Source: Alitta virens (taxonomy: Eukaryota; Annelida; Polychaeta; Phyllodocida; Nereididae). From it: DNA of 64,000 nt. The translations under genes and the position numbers were made by a program. The stretch is from the NCBI GenBank assembly GCA_932294295.1, contig OW028579.1, forward strand, positions 30,267,250 through 30,331,249, given 5' to 3'. The notes under the pieces were generated by a model. The model did no database searches, was not told the DNA's origin, and worked only from the letters and a program-made list of their open reading frames with translations. This document shows, one piece after another, positions 20,868 to 32,534 of this stretch; position 1 is the stretch's first letter; each line of letters begins with the position of its first letter.

Positions 20868-22450
20868 CGGCTGCCAAGAAATGGCTAAACGCTGGACAGC
20901 GCCCGCCATACCACGACATTGTCACGCAGGTGCGAAATATTTGGGCTCAGTTCTATTGTTTGAAATTGCAGCGAGGGATTGTGTACCGAAGTCACAAGCT
21001 GCCTACAGGTGAGATAGTCAGACAAGTGGTGGCTCCTGCAGCCATCAGACGCAGCATCTTTAACCAGCTTCATACGTCTCGCCTTGGTGGCCACATGGGG
21101 ATCAACAGCCTCATATCCAAGCTGAGAAGGAGGTTCTACTGGCCTGGCTACAAGGAGGACGTGGTGCGTTGGGTAGGTTGGTGCGATGTGTGTCAGAAGC
21201 GGAACCAGAGTGGTCTGAAAAGGGCTCCCTTACATCAGGTGCCAGTGGGAATGCCGATGGAGAGAATGGCCATCGACATCATGGGACCATTGCCAGTCAC
21301 AAAAGCCAACAATAAGTACATAGTAGTCGTGGCCGACTACTTCACCAAGTGGACAGAAGCCTTCGCTCTTCCTAACCAAGAGGCCTACACGGTGGCTGAT
21401 TGCTTGGTGACGAATGTGATTTTGCGATTTGGGGCTCCCTATCACTTGCATAGTGACCAAGGGACTAATTTCGAATCGAAATTATTCCAAGAAATGTGCA
21501 AAATACTGGGGATTAATAAGACCAGGACGACGGCTTATCATCCCCAGAGCGATGGGCTAGTAGAACGCTTCAATAGGTCATTGGGGGACATGTTGTCCAA
21601 GCTGGTCAATGACAGGAGGGATGACTGGGACGACATGCTCCCTTACGTGATGTGTGCCTATCGGGCTACGCCCCATAGATCCACAGATATCACGCCAAAC
21701 AGAATGATGCTGGGCAGGGAGGCAATGCTACCTGTGGATCTCATGTATGGCCATGCTCTTCAACATAAATACCACTGTCCAGTGGAATATGTGGAGTGGA
21801 TCCGTGATGCCATGGAGGAATCTTTTGAGAAGTGCCGGTCGCAGATGAAAAGAGCAGCACAGAAACAAGCTAAGCACTACAACAGGTTGGCGATGGAGCA
21901 GTCATTCCATATTGGAGACTGGGTTTTGTTGTTTTATCCGCCCCTGGCGAAGCAGAAGTTAGCTTTGAAGTTCTTGGGTCCATACAGAGTTACAAGAAAG
22001 ATGGGAGAAGTCAATTATGAAATTGAAGCTCCAGCTACTGGTAAGAAGCGCATCGTTCATATTAATCAGCTCAAGATGTACTTGGCTGATGTAACCCAAG
22101 ATGACATCATTCGGGTCCCTGATATTCCGTCAGACGACCCGTACTTGGACCCATCACTGTATGAGAACGGAGCAAGTGCGACCCCCCTAGACGAGGGGCG
22201 GGATCCGCCCTTGCCCGGAGAGTTAAATGGTGACGCAGCGCAGCCTTGGTCTGGGCGACCAGAGCGGGGCGGAGCTGCGGAGACCGGAGGACACAGGGGG
22301 TGCGGCTTGCAAACACGCGGTCCCCTGGACACGAGGAGTTTGACAGATTCGAGTTCGAATCTGGACGCAGCTCCTTTTCCAGACTTGGAGCTGCCCTCAG
22401 CTCCTTTCCTGGGAATTGGATCCGGAGGCGGCTCCTTTTCTACCAGGTAG
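20843..22450 (+). CDS. Integrase of the Gypsy element
   Basis: The frame opens at 20843, overlapping RT/RNase H by 25 bases in the -1 frame; the first ATG is 20858. The N-terminal zinc-binding HHCC module has H residues in LHTSRLGGHMG and C residues in WCDVCQKRN. The DDE core has D in MAIDIMGPLP, D in HSDQGTNFES and E in HPQSDGLVERFNR. It is followed by the GPY/F module (FLGPYRVTRKMGEVNYEI). The last 100 residues are Pro/Gly-rich and unconserved. Normally integrase is fused to RT in one Pol chain, so the frame change is either a one-base indel near 20860 or a second -1 shift. I find no good slippery site, so the indel is likelier. Confidence 0.9.
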   Translation, partial: PCGQDMAIAAAKKWLNAGQRPPYHDIVTQVRNIWAQFYCLKLQRGIVYRSHKLPTGEIVRQVVAPAAIRRSIFNQLHTSRLGGHMGINSLISKLRRRFYWPGYKEDVVRWVGWCDVCQKRNQSGLKRAPLHQVPVGMPMERMAIDIMGPLPVTKANNKYIVVVADYFTKWTEAFALPNQEAYTVADCLVTNVILRFGAPYHLHSDQGTNFESKLFQEMCKILGINKTRTTAYHPQSDGLVERFNRSLGDMLSKLVNDRRDDWDDMLPYVMCAYRATPHRSTDITPNRMMLGREAMLPVDLMYGHALQHKYHCPVEYVEWIRDAMEESFEKCRSQMKRAAQKQAKHYNRLAMEQSFHIGDWVLLFYPPLAKQKLALKFLGPYRVTRKMGEVNYEIEAPATGKKRIVHINQLKMYLADVTQDDIIRVPDIPSDDPYLDPSLYENGASATPLDEGRDPPLPGELNGDAAQPWSGRPERGGAAETGGHRGCGLQTRGPLDTRSLTDSSSNLDAAPFPDLELPSAPFLGIGSGGGSFSTR

Positions 22451-23637
22451 GCTGAGAAAGCCACCTGATAGGTTAGGCCACAATGTAGGGTATCAGTAGG
22501 AGTAAACTCTGGTTCCTGCATAACAGAAGGAAATAGCACTTATTGTTTGACTTCTGGTATTTCATGGTTTTTGAGAATCTAGTGTCGACATGATTATTCA
22601 ATAATTTTCAATTTTAGTTCCATTTAGACAATATATAGCTTGACATTACTTCCCCATGCCTATGATTTTTATTTATTTTTGCTAAGATTCTCTCAAACAC
22701 ATGGTAAATGTCGACATTTTAAAGAGGCGCGTCGCAGCAGTCACTTGTCAGTGACTGGACATTTCGTGTACCTGATTCTCATGGACGGAACACGTGGCCG
22801 TGTCCTATTTTGAGTGGGTTTTTAGACGTGCCACCCAAATGGTAACTACAGGTGCAGCCCTTTTGAAAAAAAAGGGGAGGAATACTGCAAAGGTAGAGTT
22901 TGGGCACTGCTGGTTAAAAGCGGGGACAAACACGAAATTAGGTAATAATGATGGGTAAAATGCCTCATAATCACTGGAAATATCAGGGAAATTAATTGGC
23001 AAGAATTAAATGGCTGTAGTGGTTATGAAAATGCTTTATCCCATAGGACACTTCATATGACTGGCTGAGTAACCTGGATAAGTCAGAACATGATAAAATT
23101 GCTTGACTATGGTTACAAGGATAAATGGTTATTTTCTCTGAGTATTGTTGTAAAATGATAAGGCATTGGCTATTTGTTCATCATGAAACGTAAAACGTTC
23201 CTGATGGTTTGTTTTATTTGGCACACAAGGGTTGCTAAATGACACATTTCTTTCCTAACATTCTCACTTTCTGTGTTTCCTGAAATTGTGTCACTGGTTC
23301 TAGTGACCTGCATCATGGAAAATTCCTACAGTTGAGAAAAGGTCAGCCGAGTTCGAAATTCGAACAGGCACCCCTTGTACTAATTTTGTTATTTTCAAGT
23401 GCAGTCCCCAATTAAGAAATTTTATAGGGGGGGGGGGGAAAGGGGTCAATACTGGTCAAGGGGGTGATTAGAGTCACATGACCTGTGATTTTTGTTACAT
23501 GACCAGGAAAAAGGCGGCAAACACTGGAGAGAGTGGGGCGCCCTGCCTCATACTTTCTGAAGTCAGCAACGACCCAGAACGTATATAGCCAGCTCGGAAA
23601 TTTTACATGAGGTAACCACGGAAACTAGTCTTATAAA
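22451..23637 (+). other. Non-coding stretch between integrase and zinc-finger ORF
   Basis: About 1.2 kb without a supported reading frame, more AT-rich than pol, with a poly-G run near 23429. A splice acceptor for a subgenomic mRNA of the downstream ORF would be expected here or later, but I could not pick one with confidence. Confidence 0.5.
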
Positions 23638-25102
23638 ATGTCATCAAGAGAAGGGATCATGGAGGAGGCCTCTGCAGTCATGGCAGTGCCCTCCAAGGAA
23701 GAAGAGCAGCAGCAGCAACAGCAACTAAGCCTGGAGCAGACTGACATGGTGTGGGCTGCCATGGAAGCGGCTGGCCTCGAGGTCGGGGCGGAGCTGGAAG
23801 TGTCTGCGAGTGATGCCGAGGTGGCTGCCGTTTGCGGCATGTCACCAACTTCGGAGATCAAGCTCTCCCTGGCTCCAGATTATTGGAGTCAGCAGCGACT
23901 TGAGCTCTTGCACATGGATGTGGGCGTACATGTCCACGAGGGAGTACGAGAGAGAAGACCCGGCGGTCCAGCATTGCGGGTCGGCCACTCTGGCTGAGAT
24001 GGCCAAAATGCGGCGGTATCTTCGTCTCCGTCCTCGGAGAGAAGATATGCCAGTACTGAGCAGCTGGATGTTGGGTGACCTGGGTGTTGCTACCACCCAG
24101 GAAGACATCATGACCAACCTACGGAGGCGACCCTGGTACGCCAAGGAGAGGGTGGCCAGGCCAGATGCCGAGGCCAAAGCCCCACTTCCCAGGGCCACAG
24201 TGTCGCCTACAGAAGAAAACAAGGCAGTTCCGCCCACGGAGGCTGCCGTGGAGGCTGCAAGGGCAACCCCTGTGAAGACCGAAAAGTGGCAGGAAGTGAT
24301 CGGGATTGAGATCACAGAAGATGGAGGAACAGAGAGTGACGTGTCTGTCACTGACAGTGCCCCCAAGATCGCCAGCTCAGCTATGCCCAGAGACGTAACG
24401 GGGCTAAATTACATGTGTGCCACGTGTGGGAAGCGAGTGAGGGATCGCAAGTCTCTCACTCGCCACGTGAGCGTGGCCCATGCGGTGGCTTACGTTGGAT
24501 TTCAGTGCCCGGAGTGCCCGGCCGCCCTACCATCAGACAGGCGGACTTATTTCCGGAGGCACCTGGAGAGGTCCCATGGATATACCCGTCTGCAGGCTGA
24601 GGAAATGACAGCGGCGACAGGGTTGTCTACAATCCAAGGCCAAAACTCGGATGGGTCTCTGCCAGCTACGCCAGAGACGAGGACCCTGGCCAACAGGGCG
24701 CCTTCATCGTCAATGGCCAGGTCTACAAGCACCAGGGTAGTGCAGATGAGAGAGACTGAGGCGACCCCCAGCCAGTCCCCTTGTAGCCGTCTAGCTACGC
24801 CTAAGAGGCCCCATTCAACAACAGCCGTGAGGACACCAGAGGCCGAGGACACGGTGTCCAGAACACAGTATCAGGACATCGTGCTCGAGGTCCATAGGGC
24901 TAGATCCCAGACAGCGGCATCTGGGCGGGAGAACGAGGAACTGAGGGCCAAGCTTCGAGCGGAAATTGAGCAACGCGAAGCTATGGCCAGGCAGTCTGAC
25001 CTCTTGTATCAAGAGGTCAAACGGCTAACAGCGGACAGAAACCGCTGGATGGAGGAAGCCGGACCGACCTGGAGCACAAGGCCTTGCAAGATGATCTCCT
25101 GA
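23638..25102 (+). CDS. Extra C2H2 zinc-finger ORF of the Gypsy element, frameshifted
   Basis: An additional coding block in the position where env sits in errantiviruses, but not env-like: no signal peptide, no membrane segment. It reads in two frames: 23638-23997 (ATG start, Glu/Gln-rich N-terminus) and 23810-25102 (continuation). The change from one to the other falls in the overlap, which suggests a single indel in an originally continuous protein of about 470-490 residues. The second block has two C2H2 fingers, CATCGKRVRDRKSLTRH...H (C-x2-C-x12-H-x4-H) and CPECPAAL...FRRHLERSH (C-x2-C-x14-H-x4-H). A predicted coiled coil follows near the end (RENEELRAKLRAEIEQR...QEVKRL). It probably binds nucleic acid; a role in targeting or regulation is inference. 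Confidence 0.75.
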
Positions 25103-25706
25103 CAACGACATGGACTACGCCCCTCACAAACTGACATCTGGATACGGACTTGACTTGGACGCTGGACATCAACACATCACGCAAGGACGGGACCACACAC
25201 CACGCGGGGAGCCAGGAGGTAATGCATAAGCAAGGAATTCCACGACTTTTATAACGGCCGATTAGAAACTTTGACGCAATGGAAATTATGGATTAACGGC
25301 TAATTATAACAATGTCATCATGATCTTTCTTAAGACTAATGGCAGCTGGTTTTTCCCGCGCAAAAGGGCCTTGTAGATCCGGAAAACAGTCCTGGCCCTC
25401 GTCCAGGCTGGAAGATGGACGTGTGATAACAATTGTGTTGTGTGTGCTGTATGTTGTGTTTGTAGCGGCGCCAGGAGTCAACCATGATGTCTATGGTCCA
25501 GTCATGTGGAGAAACCATGCGTAGGACTTGATGTGACAGCTACTTAGTGTCACATCATTAAGAAATGTCGAGAGGTGTATCTTGTTGATGTTTTGTCGCT
25601 TATGATTATTTGAATTGTATGTCTGAATCTCATATTGATGTCGTCCTGACCGCTGTCGTGCAGCCTAATTCATGTATTAGTGTGAATATGGGGGCATATT
25701 CCCAGT

Positions 25707-25716
25707 AAGGAGGAAG
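25707..25716 (+). other. Polypurine tract of the Gypsy element
   Basis: AAGGAGGAAG lies three bases before the 3' LTR and is the expected primer for plus-strand synthesis. Confidence 0.7.
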
Positions 25717-25719
25717 TAA

Positions 25720-25937
25720 TGTGATAACCCCCGGTCGCTGACCTTACTAGGTCAGTGACCGACTTAATGCGCACTGGGTGACCCGGACCACGTGACCACG
25801 GGGTCTTGGCGGGAATCCACCCAGGCCGCATCAGTAGCTGAGGAAGCAGGCAATAGACAGGCTGTACGGCGGGGCAGGGCAAATAAACTATTTTAAACTG
25901 GACTTTCAGCACTTTGTCTTTATTGGGGAACCTTACA
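25720..25937 (+). repeat. 3' LTR of the Gypsy element
   Basis: 218 bp, same ends as the 5' LTR (TGTGATAACC...CCTTACA). It is followed at 25938-25941 by CATG, matching CATG at 16565-16568. It differs from the 5' LTR at about two positions. Confidence 0.95.
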
Positions 25938-27857
25938 CATGTAATACTAGTAATACTATGATAAAAAAAAGTAATGATATGATGTGCAGAAAATGGTGTG
26001 GATATCGTAATGCTAGTCTAAGTTCTTTGCAGGAAAATGCTTGGTATATATAGCATGTGACTTTCATACTACAGTTCTTGGTGATCTTATTTGAAATGCT
26101 TAGTATACATATTATGCCTAGCATGTGACTTTCATACTTAAATTCTTTATATTCTTACCTTAAAATAACAATGCAAATGTTGCTGAGGCATTATAACTAT
26201 CATCATTGTCTTCAATGGTTCACTACAAAGGGTTTATCATACCTAAAATAACTTATCATTACCATGATCACATAATCATTTGCTGAGGTCTCTCTGGAAC
26301 CCAGGTGGGCACTCGCTAGCGTTACCCTCCGGTTTCTTAGAGTGCTCTCCTGATCTGCCCATACATAATATGTACATTTGTGAATTATTATTTTTTTCTT
26401 ATAATAGATCAATATGTTTGTTGAATAATATTAATTGTTTATGAAATATGTATTGTGCAGGAAATAAAGTGTCTTGAGTCTTGAGTCTTGAGTCTAGTCA
26501 GAGGCTTGACAAATCATCTTGTTATGCAATAAAGCTCCACTATGACCAGTTCAAATATAAAAAAAATTAAATTTATGCATTTTCAAAGTGGTAATGAAGG
26601 ACTTTATCAAAAATTAGGTAAAATATGGTGACTAGTCTAGTCTAGAGCTCACTTCAGACACTTGTATGAATTATCATGATTTTGAAATCGTCAGGATAGT
26701 AGGAATTTGGAAAGAATATCTTGTCCTTACAAATTAATTAACAGTCATATAATATAATGTGACTGTAACTTTGATGAAAGAAAAAAAAATTCACTGAGCT
26801 GGATTTGAACCACTGTCACTGCAGTGTTACCACACTCATCATTGCCAGCGCTCTATCCACTGTGCCACCAAATCTGGTTGTGATTTGAAATTTTTTTTTT
26901 AAGTGTAGGCTCTGTGTTTAAATAGTAGCTCACCTGAACAGTGAACGAGCGATGTGTTTACTTCTTTTACTGCAGTAATACTCCATAGTTACAAGTTCAA
27001 TTATGCCTAAATCTTTAATTTATAAGCTTTGGAAGTTGTAACCAAGGATTTTAACCCAAAATTAAGGTGAATACTGCCTAGGTTAGTTGTGCATGAGCCT
27101 TTCTGGGTCGAATACATTAAAATAAGTGAAGAGGCCCCCGACGGGTTCTTTATAATTGAACAACCAATCAAATCAAAGAGTCTGCAAGACTACCCCGCCG
27201 AGGTCCTTGACCTGATTATTTTCACCCAAAAAACCAAGTGTTCTTAATAATACCTGGCATTGAAACAAACCATGTCAGTTATAGATCTATTGTGTCATAG
27301 GTCTAGACGCCAGATATAAAAAATAACAAATATACGATTAAAAATTTAATATGAAGGGGAGACTCATATTTTCAGGTTTGTATTCCTCTGACCTGTACCA
27401 CTGTACACTTGACCCGACAGACATTTGCTGACCATTGGCTTCATGTTATTGGCATGCGTATTGCAGTACTGCTGAGGTTTTGCGACACACCTTGGGAAGT
27501 GGAAATTTATAAGAACATGTCACACACTTTATTCGTCTGTCAGATGTTTGAATTTTACCGAATTGTGTAAAATATTACACGGTAAACCCGATAATGTCAA
27601 TAGGACTAAAAGTGAGTGTTGTGGCTACAGTCATTAATTCAGCAGCCGTGGATCGAAGGGTGCTGTTTCACCAGGGAAGCCAGTTGAACGAAGCCAGTGG
27701 AATGGAACGAAGCCAGTGGAACGAAGCCAGTCCCCAACTGTCATTTGGGGTCTAGGACCAGTCAACTACCAGCCCGGCTTAATAGTGGATTTTCCAGAAA
27801 GCTTCTAGATGTTTCCGTCAGGTGGCTACTGGCAGAATGGTGCAATCCTATTCATTG
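25938..27857. other. Intergenic between the Gypsy element and the Polinton
   Basis: AT-rich with no supported gene. It contains short tandem copies of 'tcttgagtc' near 26472-26496, a SINE-C copy (about 26785-26880) and three copies of 'gaacgaagccagt' at about 27687-27730. The remainder shows nothing I can name. Confidence 0.45.
26785..26880 (-). mobile_element. tRNA-derived SINE, family C
   Basis: On the minus strand a tRNA-like head reads 'ggcacagtggatagagcgct' (A box) and 'gtggttcaaatccagctc' (B box), next to an A-run. The spacing between the boxes is longer than in a true tRNA (about 45 bases), so I call it a SINE head and not a tRNA gene. Confidence 0.55.
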
Positions 27858-27863
27858 CACAGC
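27858..27863. repeat. Left target-site duplication of the Polinton (CACAGC)
   Basis: CACAGC at 27858-27863 is repeated exactly at 42101-42106. Six bases is the duplication length known for Polintons/Mavericks. Confidence 0.93.
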
Positions 27864-28680
27864 AGTAGTAGTATATAGTCGGTGCAGTCAAACTACCCCA
27901 CCTGTTGGGGGTTGTAAGGAACTACGGATAGGTCTGAAAGGTGTTGCCCCCTAGTGGTGGAAAAATTAGTAATAATAAAGGCCTCCAGGGGTTTTTTAAA
28001 TTATTTTGTGTGAAAGGTGCTGCCACGTAGGGGATTATTAATCATACACCACCAACAGGGGTTTTTCTGAACTAGGGGAGTCTAAAGGTGCTGCCATCTG
28101 GAGGAAGATAATTAATAATTAGTAATAATAAAGGCCTCCAGGGGTTTTTTAAATTATTTTTATGTGAAAGGTGCTGCCACGTAGGGGCTTATTAATCATA
28201 CACCACCTACAGGGATTTTTTCTGAACTAGGGGGGTCTAAAGGTGCTGCCATCTGGAGGAAGATAATTAATAATAATAAATGCCAGCAGGGGTTTTAAGG
28301 AATTATTTTTGTGAAAGGTGCTGCCACGTAGGGGATCATTAATATTAATATTAATATGTAATCACCAGGGGCTTTTAAGGTACTATCGATATATACAAGG
28401 TGCCTCCACCTGGGTGGAAGATAATTAATATAAAAGGCCCCCGGGGGTTTTAAGGAACTATGATTGTGAAAGGTGCTGCCATGTATGGGCTTATTAATTA
28501 TTAATATTAATATGTAATCACCAGGGGCTTTTAAGGTACTATCGATATATACAAGGTGCCTCCACCTGGGTGGAAGATAATTTATATAAAAATGCCCCCA
28601 GGTGTTTTAAGGAACTATGATTGTGAAAGGTGCTGCCACGTATGGGCTTATTAATTATTAATATTAATATATAAGCCTGG
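27864..28680 (+). repeat. Left terminal inverted repeat with subterminal tandem units
   Basis: The outer 130 bases match the right end closely (for example GGTGCAGTCAAACTACCCCA). Inward, the TIR consists of diverged tandem units of about 65-150 bases built from 'aaggtgctgccacgtagggg', 'ttattaatattaatatgtaa' and 'ccaggggcttttaaggtact'. Units near 28330-28480 and 28480-28640 are almost identical, so the array has been expanded recently on this side. Confidence 0.85.
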
Positions 28681-29108
28681 CAGTGAGAGATGACCTCTAA
28701 GAATATCCAATTAATCTATTTCTTTCTTAGGTATTCTCATTATTGCCATTCTTTAGATATTTCTTTTACCACACTCTTTTTTAAGCAATAACTAAACCAC
28801 AAGATATTGTAATTTAGTAAATAAATATTTTATTCAAATTTTTAATAGATAAATAAATAAATGGTAACAACATAATTATAACAATCAACAATAATCTTAA
28901 AGCTAGGAGGCCTCCTTATAGTCGTATGTGCAAACTATTGGGCCTTGATGGGCTTGGTTTTGGGTCCTTCAGACCTATAACAAATAATTAATAACATTAT
29001 TACATATTCAATCATATATTACATGTAATTACATATAATTACACCTTACACAATATAAGTAATAATCATAACATAATTCTGAGTGAATATTATTATGAAT
29101 AACAGTGG
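28681..29108. other. Polinton left interior, no clear gene
   Basis: AT-rich. On the minus strand near 28905-28975 a short frame follows a possible acceptor ('tttgttatag'). It may be a lost or extra 3' exon of the polymerase gene, but it is too short to assign. Confidence 0.35.
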
Positions 29109-29119
29109 TCACATTTCAC

Positions 29120-29168
29120 GTTCAGAACTGCCGTAGTTTTCCCGGTCGGTCAGAACTGCCGTATTTTT
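29120..29168 (+). repeat. Polinton 20-bp motif, copies 1-2
   Basis: TTCAGAACTGCCGTAGTTTT at 29121-29140 and a second copy at 29149-29168, spaced 29 bases start to start. A partial copy (GGTTCAGA) follows at about 29172. They overlap the extreme 3' end of the polymerase frame. Confidence 0.8.
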
Positions 29169-32100
29169 TAGCGGTTCAGAGTTAGAGTTCAAAGAATTTG
29201 CTATCACACCTTTGAACTTAACTTTCTTGGATGATGTTCTAAAAGCATAAGATTTTGGGGCTGCACAGGCAAATTCAGTTATGTGATCTCCGGGGTCTAG
29301 TTCATTGGTCAGATCCCCTAAGCAATCACCCAAAGGAGGGTAATTAGAATATTTTGTATCACCGTTATCATCGGTTTAAGGCTTTGTCACAAAGATCAAG
29401 CTGTCGGTGTCACAATAAAGGAGGTTGGTACCAACAACATTCATATGTTTTAATAACTCTAAGCGCCCATAGCAAGTAGTTAATGAGGCTAAAATCTCAT
29501 TTGTTGTGTTGCTGTCATCTTCAAAAGTTTGCTCACAGTTATATTCTACCACCATTACATCTTCATTAATAACATGAAAGTTTAAAATACCATATTTAGA
29601 GTTGTTCTGAAGTTTAGCAAAGGTTGCCGAATCGGAAATAAATTTTGTTTTAACTTTGTTGTTTCTTTCCCCAAGTTTCCCCCAAAATGAATTAAGAAAT
29701 ATTTTGGCAATACTTCTCAAAGCCGGGTTTGCTTGTATTTTGTCTTTGTCTAAATCTACCCCAACCTTTTCCTTGTAGCCCCTAATATAAGTGTCTTTGT
29801 CACTGTCGGTCTCAACCCAAAGGAGGTAACCACACGCCTCAGTCTTAATTTTGATGAACAGATTAACTTGGTCTGTAAACAAGCCTCCTTCTCTTGTTTC
29901 AGGGTTATATTGAGAAGTATGGGGGTAATGGTAAACCTCATAAATCTTCAAAATTTTGTACCCGCTATCTAAAGCAGCCATTATTTCGGGGGTACAATAA
30001 ACCCCAGTTATGGACCTTTCTGAGTCTGAATGGGTGCACATTAAATCATTTCTAGATACTGCACAAGCGGCGCAAAGAGGAAAAGTTAATTTGCCATTAG
30101 CCCTGAGGGGGAGTACTGGAATGTATATATCATTTGGGGGCAAAATTGTAACATGAGCAATACCAAAATAACTCTTCATGGTGTAATCAAAATCTGCTGA
30201 AATTATTTCAGGGTGTTTTAAAATTAACTTTGTATGCTTGTTCAGAAATGGATACATACTACAGACATCCAGGAAATGCACTTCCTCATCATCTTTACAC
30301 TTGTAATGTAAGCCAAAGCCCTCCGTTCTCCCGCCAAAAAAACTTTGTCGGATTGACATACGCTCAGGTATGTCGAGATCTTCGGAAAACTGCTTCAAAG
30401 CAGCATCAGATTTAAGTAACTTATCAAACTCACATTCCCACATTGTTTTAACAGTAAATCCCAAGGACCTAAGAGCAGCTTCCTTGCTCTTGGTGCCTTT
30501 ATTAAGGTCATCCATGGTAAACCCAGATCTGGGGTCTCTAAGCTTCCTGTCAGGAATACAGTAGCACCCGTGGTAGCGGCATCCATTGAACTCATAGGCT
30601 ACTTTATCAACGCTGTCATGGCCATCAAGTAAATATTTCGAACCTCCACACCTTACAAGAAGCTCTCCTGTATTTTTAGCATGTTTGATTTGACGGCCAA
30701 GCTTTTGAGATTCCCACTCTAACCACACAATTGATTTTTTAGAGTGGTTGCTACTCCTCACATAGCCTTGTGCAGGAACTTGAGCGATACTTGAGAAAAT
30801 AAATTTCTTATCTATTATATCCTCCGGTGAAATTGACTCTCCTTGGAACAGCCATTTACCCCCCTTAAAAGTAGCTTCCCCACTACGCCCATCACATAAA
30901 GTTATATTGTGATTTTCTTGAATAAAATTAACCCTATATATCTGCATACATGCAGAGGCAATGGTAATGTGTGAAAAAACATCAACAATGCCTAGTACTT
31001 CACCATCATCAGTTGTGATGGTTGTAATAATTTGCCTAAATTTTAAGCAAGCTAATCTTAAAATTGTAACATCCAGCCTACAATAAGCAAGCAGTTCTTT
31101 TTGAAAATCAAAGAACTTCCCTCTCTGGCTATCATGCCATGAAATGAAAGCAGCCCTATCACTTGAAGGCATTCTATCAAGGCTATACATGGAAAGGGGA
31201 GGAAACTCGCCTGTGTAATCTTGGTATTCTTTTGTATTCATAAAGTGAGGAAAATCTGACTTGAATAGTTCAGAAATGTCCCCCTCAAGTTCCCTTTCGG
31301 GCTTTAAATCAAAAGCTTTGGGAAGTTTTTTCAAGCTCATCCCCATGAAATTAAGGCTGTCAAGGAATCTGAGATTAATATTATCTTTAATGTCCATACA
31401 CATTATTTTTGAGCCAGCGAGTACGCACTGGGGCTTAATCCTTGCTTCGCTTACACAGAAATTTAAAATAAATGAAAAATCAAAGCCCTTCCCATTGTGA
31501 GCAATGGCTACATAATTTTTGTGTAAAGGTGAAATCAACCAAGAACAAAATTCAAAAACAGTATCGTCTCCTTTAAAGATTACCTCTCTATTTCCACACC
31601 AACTATTTAGGCATTGGCCTGTGGTGGGGAGATTTTTTGATTTCAAATTCTGGCAGGAAGGGCATAAGTTCCAGCAGTCAAAGCACTTAGATTCTTCTGT
31701 CAATATGTCATCTTTACAAGTATCACAGGCAGATTGACTAACTACATAATTTGGTACATGGTAATTTCTGTTGCAACTTGAAGAGCAGCAATTAACACAA
31801 GTCCTACCAGCTGGGCACTCATAGTCATCTTTACAGGCTGTACAGCTTAGGCCAGAGGTTGAGTCCCTTTTAAGGTAGCCATTTTCACACTGGAAAACGC
31901 TGTCTTGCATTGTTTCAAAATCAAAAAAAATAAATTTACCTGAAGTTAACTTAATCTTTTTTCGCCTTAGGTAGCACAGATGGTCGGTTGATACAAATTC
32001 AGAGCAATAGATGCACTTGATCAACTAAATAATCATATAATAACCTGCTAATAATGACAAAAAAATAATTATATCTCACCCATCTTTTCTTGGTTAAACG

Positions 32101-32244
32101 TTGCTCTGTAGGTTTTCTCCTCAATGCCCCTCTTCCATTTTTTGGTTGTTTTGCTCTTCACTATTGTGTAGGGCTTGCTGGAGCTTACCTAAACAATTGA
32201 AAAATATACAATGTTCAGAAGCGGTCAGCAGCAGCAGAATCTCA

Positions 32245-32534
32245 TTCAGAACTGCCGTATTTTTTGTGACGATCAGAAGTGCCGTAGTTTTTCTTGTTCA
32301 GAAGTGTCGTAGTTTTCTGGTTTAAAACAGCAGGGCTTTTTTATAATTATTTTTCATTTCTTTTTAACAAACTGATGTAATTTAATAAATTAAAACCACC
32401 AATTAGCACGGTAAAGTAAAATAATTCAACTATAATAAATTTAAAAAATAACAAATTTTAAGCCAGAAGCGCAATTTTGGCTAGTTCAGAACTGCCGTAT
32501 TTTTTTTTGCCCAGTTCAGAACGGCCGTTGTTTT
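32245..32534 (+). repeat. Polinton 20-bp motif, copies 3-7
   Basis: Copies begin at about 32245, 32272, 32296, 32484 and 32514, all in plus orientation. All lie in the inferred intron of the polymerase gene between exons 32737-32654 and 32188-32080. Variation is confined to a few positions (AACTG/AAGTG; GTATT/GTAGT). Confidence 0.8.

Larger units (their letters stand above)
16569..25937 (+). mobile_element. Ty3/Gypsy LTR retrotransposon, recent insertion
   Basis: A complete 9,369-bp element. Its 218-bp LTRs start TGTGATAACC and end CCTTACA, and it is flanked by the 4-bp duplication CATG (16565-16568 and 25938-25941). The LTRs differ at about two positions, so insertion is recent. Order: 5' LTR, primer-binding site, gag, protease, RT/RNase H, integrase (PR-RT-RH-IN, which is Gypsy order), a 1.2-kb non-coding stretch, a zinc-finger ORF, polypurine tract and 3' LTR. 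GC content is higher than in the flanks. Breaks: a TAA between PR and RT, a frame change between RT and IN, and a frame change in the zinc-finger ORF. The RT, RNase H, protease and integrase motifs themselves look intact. Whether it still moves cannot be told from sequence. Confidence 0.95.

Noticed and set aside
22066..22539. Minus-strand 157-codon frame under the integrase tail
   Set aside because: Antisense to integrase, Pro/Ser-rich from GC bias, no domain.
30230..31737. Plus-strand frames inside the polymerase exon
   Set aside because: Antisense shadows of the DNA polymerase B frame with its clear motifs.
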